A stretch of 64,000 bases of DNA from Sipunculus nudus. Taxonomy: Eukaryota > Annelida > Sipuncula > Golfingiida > Sipunculidae. Position numbers and translations under genes: made by a program. Positions 1-12,400 of the stretch are shown here, piece by piece. Numbering within the stretch: position 1 is the first letter of the stretch; each line of letters starts with the position of its first letter. The stretch spans positions 49,986,019-50,050,018 of the forward strand of contig CM049306.1 in assembly GCA_026874595.1 (NCBI GenBank), read 5' to 3'. A model generated the notes under the pieces. It was not told the origin of the DNA. It ran no database searches and saw only the letters and a list, made by a program, of their open reading frames with translations.

Positions 1-772
1 CTTTACAAATTTTCAGCAAAATCTGTATTTTATATTGTGCGTTCATTTACTTAAAGACAATGCAACGAACCAAGGCTGAAGTTGTTTCTTCTCTAAATGC
101 TTTCATCGAAATATATCAACCTGCTTTCTTTTTATCTGGGAGAGTTTGCAATTTTGCACTAGACCTGCATGCTTATTCCATGACAATTTACAGTACTTGA
201 ACTAAAATTTCAATACTGTTGGAATATATTTTTCTGGGCCTATCTTTTTTTTCACATTGGCAGCTACACGTTTCGCGTACAAGAGACTTATGTACAACGA
301 CATATGCATGTGTATATATTATATATACAAATAACGCATGAGTCTGTTAACATGTCGCCTGAGCTTCAACTAATACAAAGCATCTTTCAAATAATTTCAC
401 GTTAGAATGCTTCTTTATACAATCGTTATACCTACGATATTTCCCAAGCAATGAAGCTGTCGGACCTATGTTTTTCATAAAAAAGCTTATAACTTAAACG
501 CGTACACCCTGTATGTGCCTCACGTCTCTTTCCCAAATTTATATTTTTGTGTGATGTCTAGAATAGAATATTTTTTCTTTCTATGTTGATATTTTGGTGG
601 AGGGTGTTCCTGAAGAAATCTAGCAGAAGTAATCTTTATATCATAAAAATGAATCACATGACAAACCTTCCTGCAAAAACCTTGGGAATAAAATTTGCAT
701 CGTTTAGTCCTATCAGCTCATTACAAAAATATGCATCAGAAAGAGCCGTTGATTTTCCACGGGAGCAGCTAG
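1..772 (+). mobile_element. Helitron-like dispersed repeat, 3' part (family 1)
   Basis: This stretch closely matches about 7320-8143, with shared landmarks such as 'tttcagcaaaatctgtat', 'gcaacgaaccaaggct' and 'ttctttctatgttgatatt'. It ends in CTAG at 769-772 followed by T. Just before that lies a decayed form of the small hairpin seen intact in the other copy. CTRR-T ends preceded by a hairpin are known for Helitrons. No helicase or replication-initiator protein is visible, so the copy is non-autonomous and runs off the left edge of the window. Confidence 0.55.
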
Positions 773-2554
773 TATATATTAATTATGAAATTTTTCCTAT
801 AAGCACTGTTGAAATTACTTTCATATGCTGTATGTGTTTGGAATTAAGCTATTCAAGTCTGAAATATGAAAGGAAATTATATATTAAATTGTGTATTATT
901 GCAGATGTAAACCTTTTTTTAAAATTGAAACTTCATATTATCAGCTTTGTTTGTCTACCGGTCTGTCTGTCCTTTTTTAAGTATTAAGTAATTATGAATG
1001 AATTTTTTATCATGTATGCTTTGTTGAATTAAGTGAAAATCATATGTATATACACTATAATAATACAGATATGTTGTAACTCCCACCATTCCACACACAC
1101 ACACACCACACCCCTCCCCTTACTACCACCAAGTTCTTTCATCTGAGGACTGGGGACATTAGTTATATTTCAACTGTATACATTTCTTAAAATAAAAAAT
1201 ACATATATTTTATAATATGTATTATAAAAATTATAGATTCAATTGAACACTATGTAAACTACTGAAATGTCAACAGTTAATCAAAAAGCCATCTAATGAT
1301 CATGTGAATAGTACAGATCATTTGTTCACAAACTGCTCACATGCTTCAGTTTCAACATTAGGAAACACATGGTCAGGTGACAAAATATTAATTGAAACAA
1401 TTTCTTGCTCATCAATACAGACCAATCATATAAACCACCCATGGCTTATATTACCTCTTCCTCTTATATTTTATCTCCATTTGATATTATTTTAGATTTT
1501 TACCTTCAAGGTCAACTTCAGCTGAGCACAGTGACCCATGGGTCCCTTGTTTAATCAAGTCAAATATAGCCATATTAAGGTTTATAACCTTTTTCTGTGA
1601 CGATACATTCCACCAAACTCAACTAAAAGAAAACAAAGCTGTTGATATGAAGTTAAATATAACGCTGAGATTTATGAAGATTTTTTTCGCTTTAAATACC
1701 CCGATACTTACAAGGCAACAAGTTGTTGGGTGTGTTGCAGAGGCTGAAAAAAGAGGAGGCTCTTATTAAATAAAAGGTCAAATTTTGTTCCCATTTTGAT
1801 CCCGCTTCATCAGTGAAGTGGGAGTAATATGACCTGGTACTTAATAAGGGCCAAAGTTGCTTTGTTAAGCTGCACTCATTGAGTCACAATAAGGTACTGG
1901 CGAATAATTGCCTGAAAGTCACAATTGCCTGAATAATTGCCTGAAAGGCCGAAGTTGACTCCAAGGTATAGAAATGTGTCTTACATCCATTCAAGAGACG
2001 CACATGCTGTTTCAGCCGAGCTTATATTTGGATAGTGAACACTTTGTAAAGCGTCGGCGACGCGCGTACGGAAATTATGAGTGACGTGGGAGTTATAGGG
2101 GACAGTTTTTGATACGGTGGGCTGCCAGAGACAAACCTGAGGATCGTGAGCATGATGTGGGCATTACTTTTACCATATCACCAATTTGATCTGCTTCTTC
2201 ATCTACGACAACTTTTTCTTCTGTATCAGCTAATAGGCTTCGTGGACACATTTAATATTTGCTGACCTATTCTAATATTAGGTGCGACAATTGCTGCAGA
2301 CTGGCTTTCCAAGCTTTCCAAACAGGGCAGGGATACCAACTCTTACCATAGATCAATTAGCGCCCAATCCCTATCTCTCTTTTCTATGTACTAAAAACAA
2401 AATAGTTTATTTGGTCGCCTTTATGAAACTTGTTTGGTTTTGCGTTTTCACCAACGGTCGACATATCTTTAAGGGTACGGATGACTTGCAGGCGTGGGTA
2501 AACTTTTTATAAACATATATAATATTGAAACGTATTATTGAAATATTATAATCA
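773..2554. other. intergenic, no gene recognised
   Basis: AT-rich sequence with a short CA-rich patch near 1090-1110. Short open frames here show no family resemblance and no splice context. Confidence 0.6.
1505..1552 (+). repeat. solo end of a dispersed element
   Basis: The stretch 'cagctgagcacagtgaccc' followed by 'atgggtcccttgt' matches the right end of the composite element that closes near 27,410-27,445. It is an isolated terminal fragment. Confidence 0.5.
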
Positions 2555-2632
2555 ATATATATATATATATATATATAAATATATATATATAAACCTATAT
2601 ATTGTGTGCGACCCATTTCAATATATAACAAC

Positions 2633-2672
<40 letters not shown>
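2555..2672. repeat. (TA)n microsatellite pair
   Basis: Two long TA tracts, about 2555-2590 and 2636-2672, separated by about 45 bases of AT-rich sequence. Confidence 0.9.
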
Positions 2673-2676
<4 letters not shown>

Positions 2677-2920
2677 AGAATATATATCTTATCCTCTTAA
2701 TAACAGGGCAAATGGTTATACTTATCATCCTTCATTGCTAAAAGTGGGGATATTTTACTCCCCCCCCCCCATATCAATGCCTCTGCCAATACAACTGACT
2801 TATATACACCTCCCAGAATTCGACATTGTGTGGAACTTCCTCTTGTCGTGTGAGAGTTATCATTATTAATCACCTGTCAGGCGCAACCAGGAAAATAATT
2901 TTAGCGTAATAAAGTGATAG

Positions 2921-3243
2921 GTGCATCCCTGTGTATAACCAAGGAAAATTGCATCTATGGTGATTCCCTGTTTATAACCAAGGAGAACTGCATTTATGGT
3001 GAATTCCTGTGTATAACCAACAAGAACCCCTGTGTATAACCAAGGACAACAGCATCTATGGTACATCCCTGTGTATAACCAAAGAGAACTGCATCTATGG
3101 TGCATCCCAGTGTATAACCAAGGAGAACTGCATTTATGGTGAATTCCTGTGTATAACCAAGGAGAACCACAGTGTATAACCAAGGACAACTGCATCTATG
3201 GTGCATCCCTGTGTATAAACAAGGAGAACTGCATCTATGGTTT
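2921..3243. repeat. about 40-bp minisatellite
   Basis: Roughly eight or nine imperfect head-to-tail copies of a unit built from 'ctgtgtataaccaaggaga' and 'actgcatctatggtgcatc', some shortened. The unit is open on the minus strand in two frames, which creates long apparent reading frames with repeated 'LGYTQG' or 'WLYTGM' that are not genes. The repeats are head-to-tail without spacers, so this is not a CRISPR array. Confidence 0.85.
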
Positions 3244-3415
3244 GCCATATCAGCGGCCTTCAAACGTCGCCGAATCACGCTCTCCATATAATAACATGAA
3301 AAATATAAAATATGTACTCCTGTAATACAGCTCCAACCAAGAGATTATACCAAAGAGTCCGATAAAGTGACACGTGTTTATATTTCATATTTTCGGGTGT
3401 TGAACTGTTTTGAAG

Positions 3416-3841
3416 GTAAGACCACAGCCCAGGTGGCGCTTCGCTGGCTACTACAGAAACCAGCCGTGACGTCAGTGATCATCGGAGCCAGAACCATGGC
3501 CCAGCTGGAGGAGAACATGGCCGCGGGCACGGGCTGGGAGCTTTCAAAAGAACAGGTAAAATCTGCAGTCCGTCTAAAATAGTATAATCGTAGTATAATC
3601 GTACCTACATATTATCAAATTCTGTAGTTACATCCTCTGCATTACATTAAAATGTGAATATTATGGTAGAGAACGCTGTCTTCTTATGAGGTCAGGTTTC
3701 TATGAAATAAACCTCACAACTTACTCTTTTTACCAGATGAGCAAACTAGATGCAGCGGCCGAATACAACCACGGCGACTTTTATACCCTTTTGTCGGCGG
3801 TTCAGTCAGGCAGGGAACGAGGGCTACCAGGAGGATTTTAA
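3416..3841 (+). CDS. aldo-keto reductase (YajO-like), last two coding exons, locus A
   Basis: Two exons: 3416-3555 (140 bp) and 3737-3841 (105 bp, TAA at 3839-3841). They join at cag/gtaaaa and ttaccag/ATG. The first carries the NADPH-binding end of an AKR barrel, including '[12 protein letters not shown]', 'SVIIGART' and 'QLEENM'; the second gives the C-terminal tail ending 'ERGLPGGF'. Lengths and phases equal exons 7 and 8 of locus B. The first exon opens with two bases of a split Gly codon after an AG. No exons 1-6 appear in 1-3415, so the gene either continues beyond the left edge across an intron longer than 3.4 kb or is a 3' fragment. The visible part is intact. It lies on the opposite strand to the other three AKR loci. 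Confidence 0.85.
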
Positions 3842-4019
3842 CCGCATTCGTAACGTTTATTTTTACAAACTGGCTGAAAATAACATTTCAATAGTGGTTA
3901 GAATTTTAATGCAAATGGAAATTAACAGCACAGTGTCAAGAATCAGAATATAAGAGCTATCTTGTGACAAATTCTTAACGTTAGAATTAAATGAAAAACT
4001 TCTAAAACAACAATAATCA

Positions 4020-4025
4020 AATAAA
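4020..4025 (+). other. candidate polyadenylation signal for AKR locus A
   Basis: AATAAA about 180 bases after the stop codon of locus A, with a second AATAAA about 35 bases further on. Confidence 0.4.
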
Positions 4026-5939
4026 TTAATGCTTAGTATTTTAGTGAAAATATATTTAATAAACAATCTTATTTTACTATTGTGATTATATTAATAATAA
4101 TAGTTGTCACTGATACTTATGTCTGATGCATGTATTGTACAAGTGTGATGTCTGCTTTACTTAAGATATAGTTAACCCATTATTTATGGCCTATTTCAAA
4201 TGTTACATTTCATAATTTTATGTTAAATCACCCGTTGTTTGGGCTGGGATTTGAGCATTTAGTCGGCACAAGCTTTCCGGCCTGATCTGACGGCTGGAAG
4301 AACGTAATCAGTCATTTTCGTGCTGGATGCTGAAGGCCCGGAGTCAATGGGTGGGGGCCGGGACAAGCAAGGCAGCGTCAAGTTCTGGACTATACATGGT
4401 ACGCTCTGAACACAGGGCGTGACCTCCCGGGGACCTTATACACTCACTCGCTGTGGAAAATGGGAGGATTCTACAGTTTAGGCAACCTACCAACACCCAG
4501 CTGGCTAAAACAAAATACGACTGACTTAGCGTTGTAAACAAAGATGGATGCGCCCTTGCGGAGGTCGTTGTGCGGCCTTGCAAGAGATGAAATTTGAAAA
4601 AAAAGTGGAGGATAATTTACTGACCTCAGGCAACACCAACTAGTTAGTATAGAAATATTACGCAGGGAGGAATTCCTGTAGACAACACCCGCTGGTGGCC
4701 AAACCTGACGGACAACCGCGGTTTCGTACAGCGGTTAAAGCGGAGCGAATGGATGAGCATAGCGTAACCGATGCTTATGAAGCGTAGACTACATGGGAAC
4801 CCCGCTAGAATATTAGTTTTCTGTCTTCTTAAATTTAGTATGTTCGTAACTTTCCTGAAAGATAAAACCCATTTCACCAACCCATCCCCGAATACAGCGT
4901 GAGTGGTCAAGCAATGGGAAAGAATGATTTGAATTCAAAATATATTTTAGTGATTCAAATAACCTCCAAAATGTCAGGAATTGTTCCTTCACTGTCCACT
5001 TCACCCGTCTCATAATTTCTGTTTAGCATTAATTGCGTAATTTTACACACAGACAGGCCAAGAGGTCCATAATACCACGCCATCTGATGGAGGTAAAATC
5101 AAGATGAGACGGAGCAACCTCATCGTAATAACTTTCTATTTTGAATTATAGACCATTATTTGAAGAAAAATACCCAGTTATTGCCAGTTCAAACGAAAAT
5201 GGCTGGGGTTATGTGGTCGGCCATGTTTTTGTTTCTGAATCTTCCATATCTTCGAAATTCCTAAATGAATTTCGATGAATTTTTTTATGGATGGACCATG
5301 GGCTAAAGAAAAAAAATATAATTTTGGGACGGATCGGTTTAATTTATATGTGGATTTGAATCCAGATCCATTAAACTTCTCCCGTTCTTGTCTTCTCGAG
5401 AGTGTTTGTACGACCTCTCCAAAAATAAAATGATTCGCCAAAAGTCACTTACTAGCTTATTGAACTATATTTCCACAGGGGTATATTGTCCATTTAGAAA
5501 ACGCTGGATAATTTTCCTAATTTTGATGTGTGATATCACGATTCGGCATAAAGCTATATCAACACGATACGTAACCCTCACACGAAATTTATGCCCAAAT
5601 TGTGGTGAACATACAAGTGTAGGTAAGATTCTTATCTATGAGTAGGCCACAAGAATCTTTTAGTTTAAGGAATAATGTTGTATCAAAAGAAAATTTATAC
5701 CATAGTCCAGGAGCATCAAGATATTGCCCAAGTCCGACCCTGATGATGGGTGAGATGGAAGAATTTAGAGGATCTCTGTATAATTAATACGGAGTTGGGT
5801 TTTTTTCTAGACCACGGTTTACCTGCTTCCGTTCTGATTTTACCCTCCAGAATCGGCAGACGTATCGGTGGTGTGCTCTTCTAGGACAAGTTTGTTTTAC
5901 TGTGCGGGATTATGCCCTATTAAGCTGAATAATTAATAA
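4026..5939. other. intergenic, no gene recognised
   Basis: No exon with family resemblance was found on either strand. Open frames of 60-90 residues are short and of ordinary AT-rich composition. Confidence 0.55.
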
Positions 5940-8143
5940 TTTTAATATTTCCCCACTAAAATCCCCATTGATCCTCCATATCCATTGTAACGCCTCTAAA
6001 GGAATTTTCTCTCTCAAAAGGAAGTAAAGGTTTTTAATCCCAAGACCAAATGACTCCGCTTTCAATGCGAGGACTTTTCAGTTTGGTCAATACTTGGAAT
6101 TGTGTCCAATGATGTCACCACCGTTTGACTAAAAGGTTTTTTGGCTTACAGGTATGGTGATTTTTATACATTCAAAAATAGCTTTCATGATAACCATGGA
6201 TTCAAAAGTTAGGCCAATTTATGTGTTTTATGAAGTTTGTTTTTTAAAAAGAAGCCCCACAACTTAATCAACATTCGAGTAAGGTGGGGGTGGGGGTGGC
6301 GGGGGGGGGGGGGGGGGTCACATATGTTTGTTAAGATTTGTAAATATGACCAGTACATCTTTAAATTGATAACAAACTAGGATCTGTAGTCAGAGCGAAC
6401 AGGCCTCGACCAGAATCTCCTTTAATATCAGTCACGTGTTCATGTGTATGCTTTTCGTGTGTGAACACTGTAATGCTTCAGTAACACGAGTTCACCTTAC
6501 GAGTGGCAGAACAAATAAATACGAATGGGTGGCTTCCACACGGGGACAAAGGAATGGTCCTTTGTCATAATGTTTTATAAGGAAAAATATATTGTGGTAA
6601 TTCTTATAACCTCAAAAATGAAATGGACTATTGATATGTCTCTACCCTAACCCTCTACAAATGTTCAGCAAAAACATTTTTCGCCTGTCATAGCGATCTG
6701 TAATCCCCACTGAACCCCCTTTCTATTATATCGCCTGTAAACAATTTTATTCTATCAAAAGGAAGTAAAGATTTTAAATTCAAGCGCGGAACACATGTCC
6801 ACATGAATCTTTTAATAGGGAGTACTTTTACGTTGAGTGGACACAAAGAGCTGAGACCCTTTACATGATCACAGTTTTATAGGTATACAGGTATGTTGAT
6901 TTTTATACATTCAGTAGTAGTATCTTTCCATGATAACCATGGTTTTAATAGTTCGGCCGATTTATGGGTTGTTTGAAAAATGTTTTTTTTTTTCAAAAGA
7001 AAGCCCGAGGGGATTGCACACACTTCGAAGGGTCCTCATTCTCTAAGGGTCTTTGAAACCCCCGCCAGAATCTACTAATCAGTCGTTCTTTCATACGTGC
7101 ACGTTTCATGTTAAACATTGTGATGGTTCAGAAACACAGCCGGGTGCACCAAGCGAGTGACAGAACAACTGCATACGAATGGGCGGCTTCTAATCGGGAC
7201 AAAGGAATAGCCCCTTATAATTATTCCTTTGTGGAATTATGAGTATGGCACTTAAGAAAAAAAATTGTTTTGATTCCGATTTACTCAAATGTAATGGATT
7301 ACGGATGCAGTTTTACTCTACCCCTCTACTATTTTTCAGCAAAATCTGTATATAACATTTTGCGTTAATTTGCTGAAAGATAATGCAACGAACCAAGGCT
7401 CAAGTGGTCTCTTTGCTAAATGCTTTCATCGTAATTTATCAACCTGCTTTCTTTTTATCTAGGAGAGCTGTAAATTTTGCATCAGACCTGCTTATTCCCA
7501 GACAATATACAGTACTTAAACCAAAATTTCAATACTGTTGGAATATATTTTTCTGGGCCTATCTTTTTTTCACATTGGCAGCTACACGTTTTGCGCACAA
7601 GAGACTTCAACGACATATGCATGTGTATACAAATAACGCATGTGTCTGTTAACATGCCTTAGACTATACCCTAAACTGACTACACTGAATAAATATCGTG
7701 TTTCACAATGTCGCCTGAGCTTCAACTTTTACAAAGCATCTTTCATATAATTTCACGGTAGAATGCTCCTTTATACAATCGTTATATCTACGATATTTCC
7801 CAAGCAATGATGCTTTCAGACCTTTGTTGTTTATCGGGGTAAAAAACTTCTCACTTAAAAATTCGTACACCCTGTATATGCCTCATGTGTACGTTTCTTT
7901 CCAAAATTTTTTTTTTTTTGCGTGATTTCTGGTATAGAATAATTTTTCTTTCTATGTTGATATTTTGGGGGAGGGTGTTCCTGGAGAATTCTTGCAGAAG
8001 TAATCTTTATATCATATAAGTGAAACATGACAAAAGTTCATGCAAAAAACATTAGGATTAAAATATGCGTCGTTTATACCTATCAGCTCATTACAAAAAA
8101 TATGCATCAGATACAGGCGTGGATTTTCCACGGGTATAGCTAG
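5940..8143 (+). mobile_element. Helitron-like repeat, internally duplicated (family 1)
   Basis: The 5' part occurs twice about 740 bp apart: 'aaaaggaagtaaag' near 6020 and 6758, 'catgataaccatgg' near 6188 and 6930. Both copies reach 'cagcaaaa'. Only the second continues to a 3' end, where an intact hairpin (CGTGGA 8118-8123, TTT, TCCACG 8127-8132) is followed after 7 bases by CTAG at 8140-8143 and then T. This is the arrangement expected of a Helitron 3' terminus. A pure G run lies near 6300-6317. Related copies lie at 1-772 and 63692-64000. No transposase reading frame is seen. The left boundary is approximate. Confidence 0.6.
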
Positions 8144-9389
8144 TATTGATTTAAATCAATTTGATGACATTTTTCTGAAAGCAATCTTTTTGAAGTCCAG
8201 ATAATAACGACTTTGCAACGAAGGTTATAAATAGTTTCACCTATACAATACTGGTACAGTGATAACTTATAAATGAATCCGCTAAACACTTATAAGATTT
8301 TGATTTTTGTAAAAAGGTATATATGTTTAGCTCGACTTTCATGTTATTGAGGCAAATACTACAGCTCCAGGAATAACAGACTTTCCTCAAATTTATCTCT
8401 TTTCTCTCATTGCCACTCTGTGAACGTGCATGATAGTAAAGTTGAAAAATGTAAATCGCATTAACAGAAAATTAACTGTTTGACATGGAATTAGTGAAAG
8501 GCAGAAAATGAAAGCCGCTTAGGCGTCGGAAATGTTCAAGTAGAGGATTCATAAGCCATATGATGAAATGTCGGTCCAAGAGAATTTTTAAGTTTGCTCG
8601 ATGAGGTTCTTGTATCAAAATATTCTCACACAGAAAAAGAAGAGACGGGCAAACAATGTCATATTATATTTTGTTATTTATAAATAATCTCACCTTATAT
8701 CATATGATTTCTACTAATATATAAAGTGTCACGTGTTAAGCATTTTTTTTTATCAAAACGGTGGCCTTGCGATATATTTCAATACGAAAATTGGAGGCGA
8801 TACCTATCTATCTTAATTTGCTATTACTAACTACATTTGTAAAGATAACCAGTGGGTTTTCTAAATCAATATCATCCTGCCAGGTTTCGAATAATGAACG
8901 CCAGATGGCGTTTGACATTTACATGTAGGTGTACACGTGGGTTTCTTATAACGTAATGTGATCATATAAGTTAGCAGTATCATAGCCCTGTCTGGGCTTT
9001 AGTATAAAACGTTGCTGCTTAAACACGAAATATAAAATTTGATTCCATGTAGCGATAGACGTAACTCAGTACAAGCTCTTAGCACATAATGAAAGACAGC
9101 TGGTGATTAGTTGACAAGCTGACGATTTATGTTATGATGGTTTTCGCAACGTAGCAAGAGCAAGTTGGCTCTGTTAGTTGGAGGAATTAAGTCTTAACCA
9201 TTGCATCGATTGGGCCAGTCTAATTTAACCCATACGCGTTCAATAGCACTAGTGATAAGCTAAATCATACCAGATTTTGTGTCTTCCAGATAATGTTTAT
9301 TTGTTGAACATACATTATTTGAATTTCAATAAATGAATCATTAACATTGAAAGTTATTTCATAATCAGTATGAATTCCGAGTCCACGTT
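8144..9389. other. 3' flank of AKR locus B, partly duplicated near locus D
   Basis: No gene seen. Patches at 8725-8758, 8866-8910 and 8950-8980 match 32830-32862, 32947-32990 and 33041-33075 in the same order. Those lie just beyond the terminal exon of pseudogene D. Examples are 'gtgtcacgtgttaa' and 'tttcgaataatgaac'. This suggests a shared segmental duplication, although dispersed repeats are an alternative. Confidence 0.5.
9296..9301 (-). other. candidate polyadenylation signal for AKR locus B
   Basis: AATAAA on the minus strand, about 90 bases beyond the stop codon of locus B. Confidence 0.45.
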
Positions 9390-9494
9390 TCAGTATTTTC
9401 CCTGGAGCTCTCGCATTCGGTTCCTTTGTAGAGAGCGCATTACGGAGTAAAACTCGCCCATGTCAAATTCGGCTGCCTCCTCTAATTTATCCAT
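9390..9494 (-). CDS. AKR locus B exon 8 (C-terminal tail)
   Basis: Residues 329-362 and the TGA stop at 9392-9390. '[20 protein letters not shown]' then a short basic tail ending 'ELQGKY'. The acceptor is tttcag/ATG. Loci A and C have terminal exons of the same 105-bp length. Confidence 0.9.
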   Translation of the reverse strand: MDKLEEAAEFDMGEFYSVMRSLQRNRMRELQGKY

Positions 9495-12400
9495 CTGAAA
9501 ATATAAATGTAGTAACATCATCTGAAGATATTAATGGAAATAAAATCTCATAAATCGTTTCCAGAAAGGCATATTTCTAACAACACCAAAATCAAGCATT
9601 TCTTTTAAATAACTAGATTAATGGATCCATGCAGGCATGCATATATTATGACAGATTATCTCAAAAGAACTTATGTCATGCCTTCGACGAGACCATTTGG
9701 AGAGCACATTCCTCCGCCATAGTTTCCAAACACTTAAATCCTTCTGTCCCCAGTATGGCTTTAAAATAACTAACCATTTATTTTTTAAGTGTATTATTAA
9801 CTATGAGCAGATGTGCAAGAAAGATAAGGTTCTCCATTATTAAACCCCCTTTAAAGTCCATTATGAACTTACTTTTCCACACGTCTATTCTTAAGGTGTG
9901 TATTCCGATATTTGAAGTCTTTTTTTTATAAAAGGAGACACAAACGTCGATTTCAGAACCTTCGAACAGACCTTTCGTTTTATTATATCCACGTGTTTGT
10001 AACGTGTGTGTGTGTGTGGGGGGGGGGGCATAATAATTCAAGCTCATAAAATGCGGATATCAGGTTTCACGTCAGAACAACCAGAAATTTACCAAGGGCG
10101 TTTTGGAACTTTCGCACATGTGTAATCTTGGCGCGTGTACCGCGTTAACTAACATCTTGTATTTAAACAGGCTGATGTCTCTGTGAAAGATTAGGCGTAA
10201 TGAAAACCTTTTTAACAGGTATTGCTTACACTTTATTAATATATGCATGCAGTATTGCCAGAAATCATATAATTTGTACATGATAATAGGTGACTTTAAC
10301 TTCTAGGGATTTACTATCACGAACAAACACATTCTGACACAGATATATAGAGGTAATAAAACGAGTGGAAGAATGTATTCCTTTTTACACTGGCTGTAAC
10401 ATGGAAGTTCGTAACAGACTAAAATATCCGTGTTATATCACCTGTTCCTTGGAAAGTTCCCATCCTGATGCGGCTCCTACATTCTGCTCCAACTGAGCGA
10501 CAGTTCTGGCGCCAATGACCACTGACGTCACAAACGGTTTCTGGAGCAACCAGCGCAGCGCCACTTGACAGGGTTTCTTGCCTTTAATGAATGAATGAAA
10601 ATGAATGGAGGATTACGAATAAAAGAATGAACTATAATGAAGTGTCCTGGGATAATCTTTCTGTTACCTATTTAAGATATTATGCTGAAAAATAAATTAG
10701 ATTAAATATTAATGAATGATAATAAATATAATGAATATATCAGTGGTTGATTAAATGTTATCACATTTAGACGAACACTTTTATTTCAATTAATATTGCG
10801 ATAACTTTATCGTGATTCTTACGTGAATATGCGGTTTCCAATGTTTTTTAGAACTATTATTACTAGTTGCATGATTGTAAAATGATTTCTAATGCAAGAT
10901 ATCTGAATGAACGTCAAAATTCATGACTTTTATGTTGGAAAAGAGGACGACATTTGTTTTACCTGGATCAAAGCAATAACTAATCTTTTGGTGAATATGT
11001 ATTATTTGAGATGCTTGACACGTGAACGACACCATTTCTCCTCACCAGTTTGCTTAGAAATCTCTTCCACCATGGCCACAATCTTCCATACTCGCTCACT
11101 TTGGAGCCCCTTTTTACATACTTTTGCGAGGAGCGATTTCTTCTTCATAAAATTATTGTACCTGGTGCCCTCTGGTGGATCCTGTCCTTTCTTGTATTTA
11201 CCGGTCAAGAGGCCGCTGAAATTACATGGAAAACACGTCTCATTCCAAACGCCATTCTACCGGTACATAGGTTATGACATCAAACCATTAAAAAAAGCTA
11301 AAAACATAGTCTGATATATTCGCATCTTTCTCTCATAAAGGTACACCATTCGATAAATATTTTTTTTCAGATCAATTCATATTTTGAATTAAAAAGAGAC
11401 AAAAACAAAATGCGAGAGAGGGATAACGATACATGTTTGAAAATATGCCTTGTCGAGACTGGTAGTTATCTTTTGAGATTTTGATATATTATTTATAGTT
11501 ACAATCACACGTTATAACGCCATGGTTTTTAGACCCATCAGTCGATAAGTCTCTATCAGTCTCTGTGTCCTGGTGTTTTTCTTTCCTGAAGTAATTGTGT
11601 TAGTAATCTAAGTAATCACAGTAGCAACCCAGTATTTAAAAGGCAGCGGTTTACTTATCTATTTTCAGGATCTTGCGAACTGTCGGTCTCTCCCATCACA
11701 CTTTCGGCGTGCAGCGCCGCTTGGTGATACTCAGAGGTATTACCACATTTCCTCTTTAGAACATTAAACTAAATATGATAACCACTAAATGATGATGCAC
11801 TTATAAAACTTTAAAACACGAATACAAAAAAAAAATTATTGAGGCTTCTGGGGTCTAGGGTAAAGAAAAGAATTCAAAGTCGTGAGTCATAATCTCAGCT
11901 CAGGCAGTCAGATCTTTCATGGGCGTCCCTCACTTTGTGTGACCGCTCTGCTGACATACAGGGAAGGTTTTGCCTTATGGTCGTATTTCACTCACAAACG
12001 AGTGTCCCTTTCGAGGGTTTCTTGGCGGGTTGACCCATGAATGTGGAATATTACTCACCAATGGCCCGCAGGTGCAGAAGTCACCGCGCCTGGTTATCAC
12101 CAGGACATAAAATGAAAGGAAGCGTGTGCTACTGCCCTGTCATGTAATAGGAAACCGGAATGGAATATCTGTAGTTTATACATACTTAGTTAAGCTACCA
12201 TTTAAATAATTGGGGGCGGTTTCCTAAAAAAAAATATAAGATCTGTAATGTTACATCAAGTTTCTGCAATATCGCCTTGTTCTTGAACATCATCCTTCAA
12301 GTGTTCATCCTTTTTAAGACAGGTCTTGTATAAACTTGATGAGGTAATAACTATCTCTAAAATCTTCCTACTTGTTTGGTATGGACATATATCTGGTTAC

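Noticed and set aside
583-987. 134-residue open frame, plus strand
   Set aside because: It overlaps the end of a Helitron-like copy and AT-rich sequence, and the related copy at 7.9-8.1 kb does not keep the frame.
2921-3243. possible CRISPR array
   Set aside because: Repeats are head-to-tail without unique spacers, imperfect, and in eukaryotic DNA.
2866-3287. two overlapping minus-strand frames with repeated LGYTQG or WLYTGM peptides
   Set aside because: They are translations of a ~40-bp minisatellite in different frames; there is no start context or other gene feature.
10907-11314. 135-residue open frame, plus strand
   Set aside because: It is antisense to exon 6 of AKR locus B, whose minus-strand frame fits the family and splices in phase.
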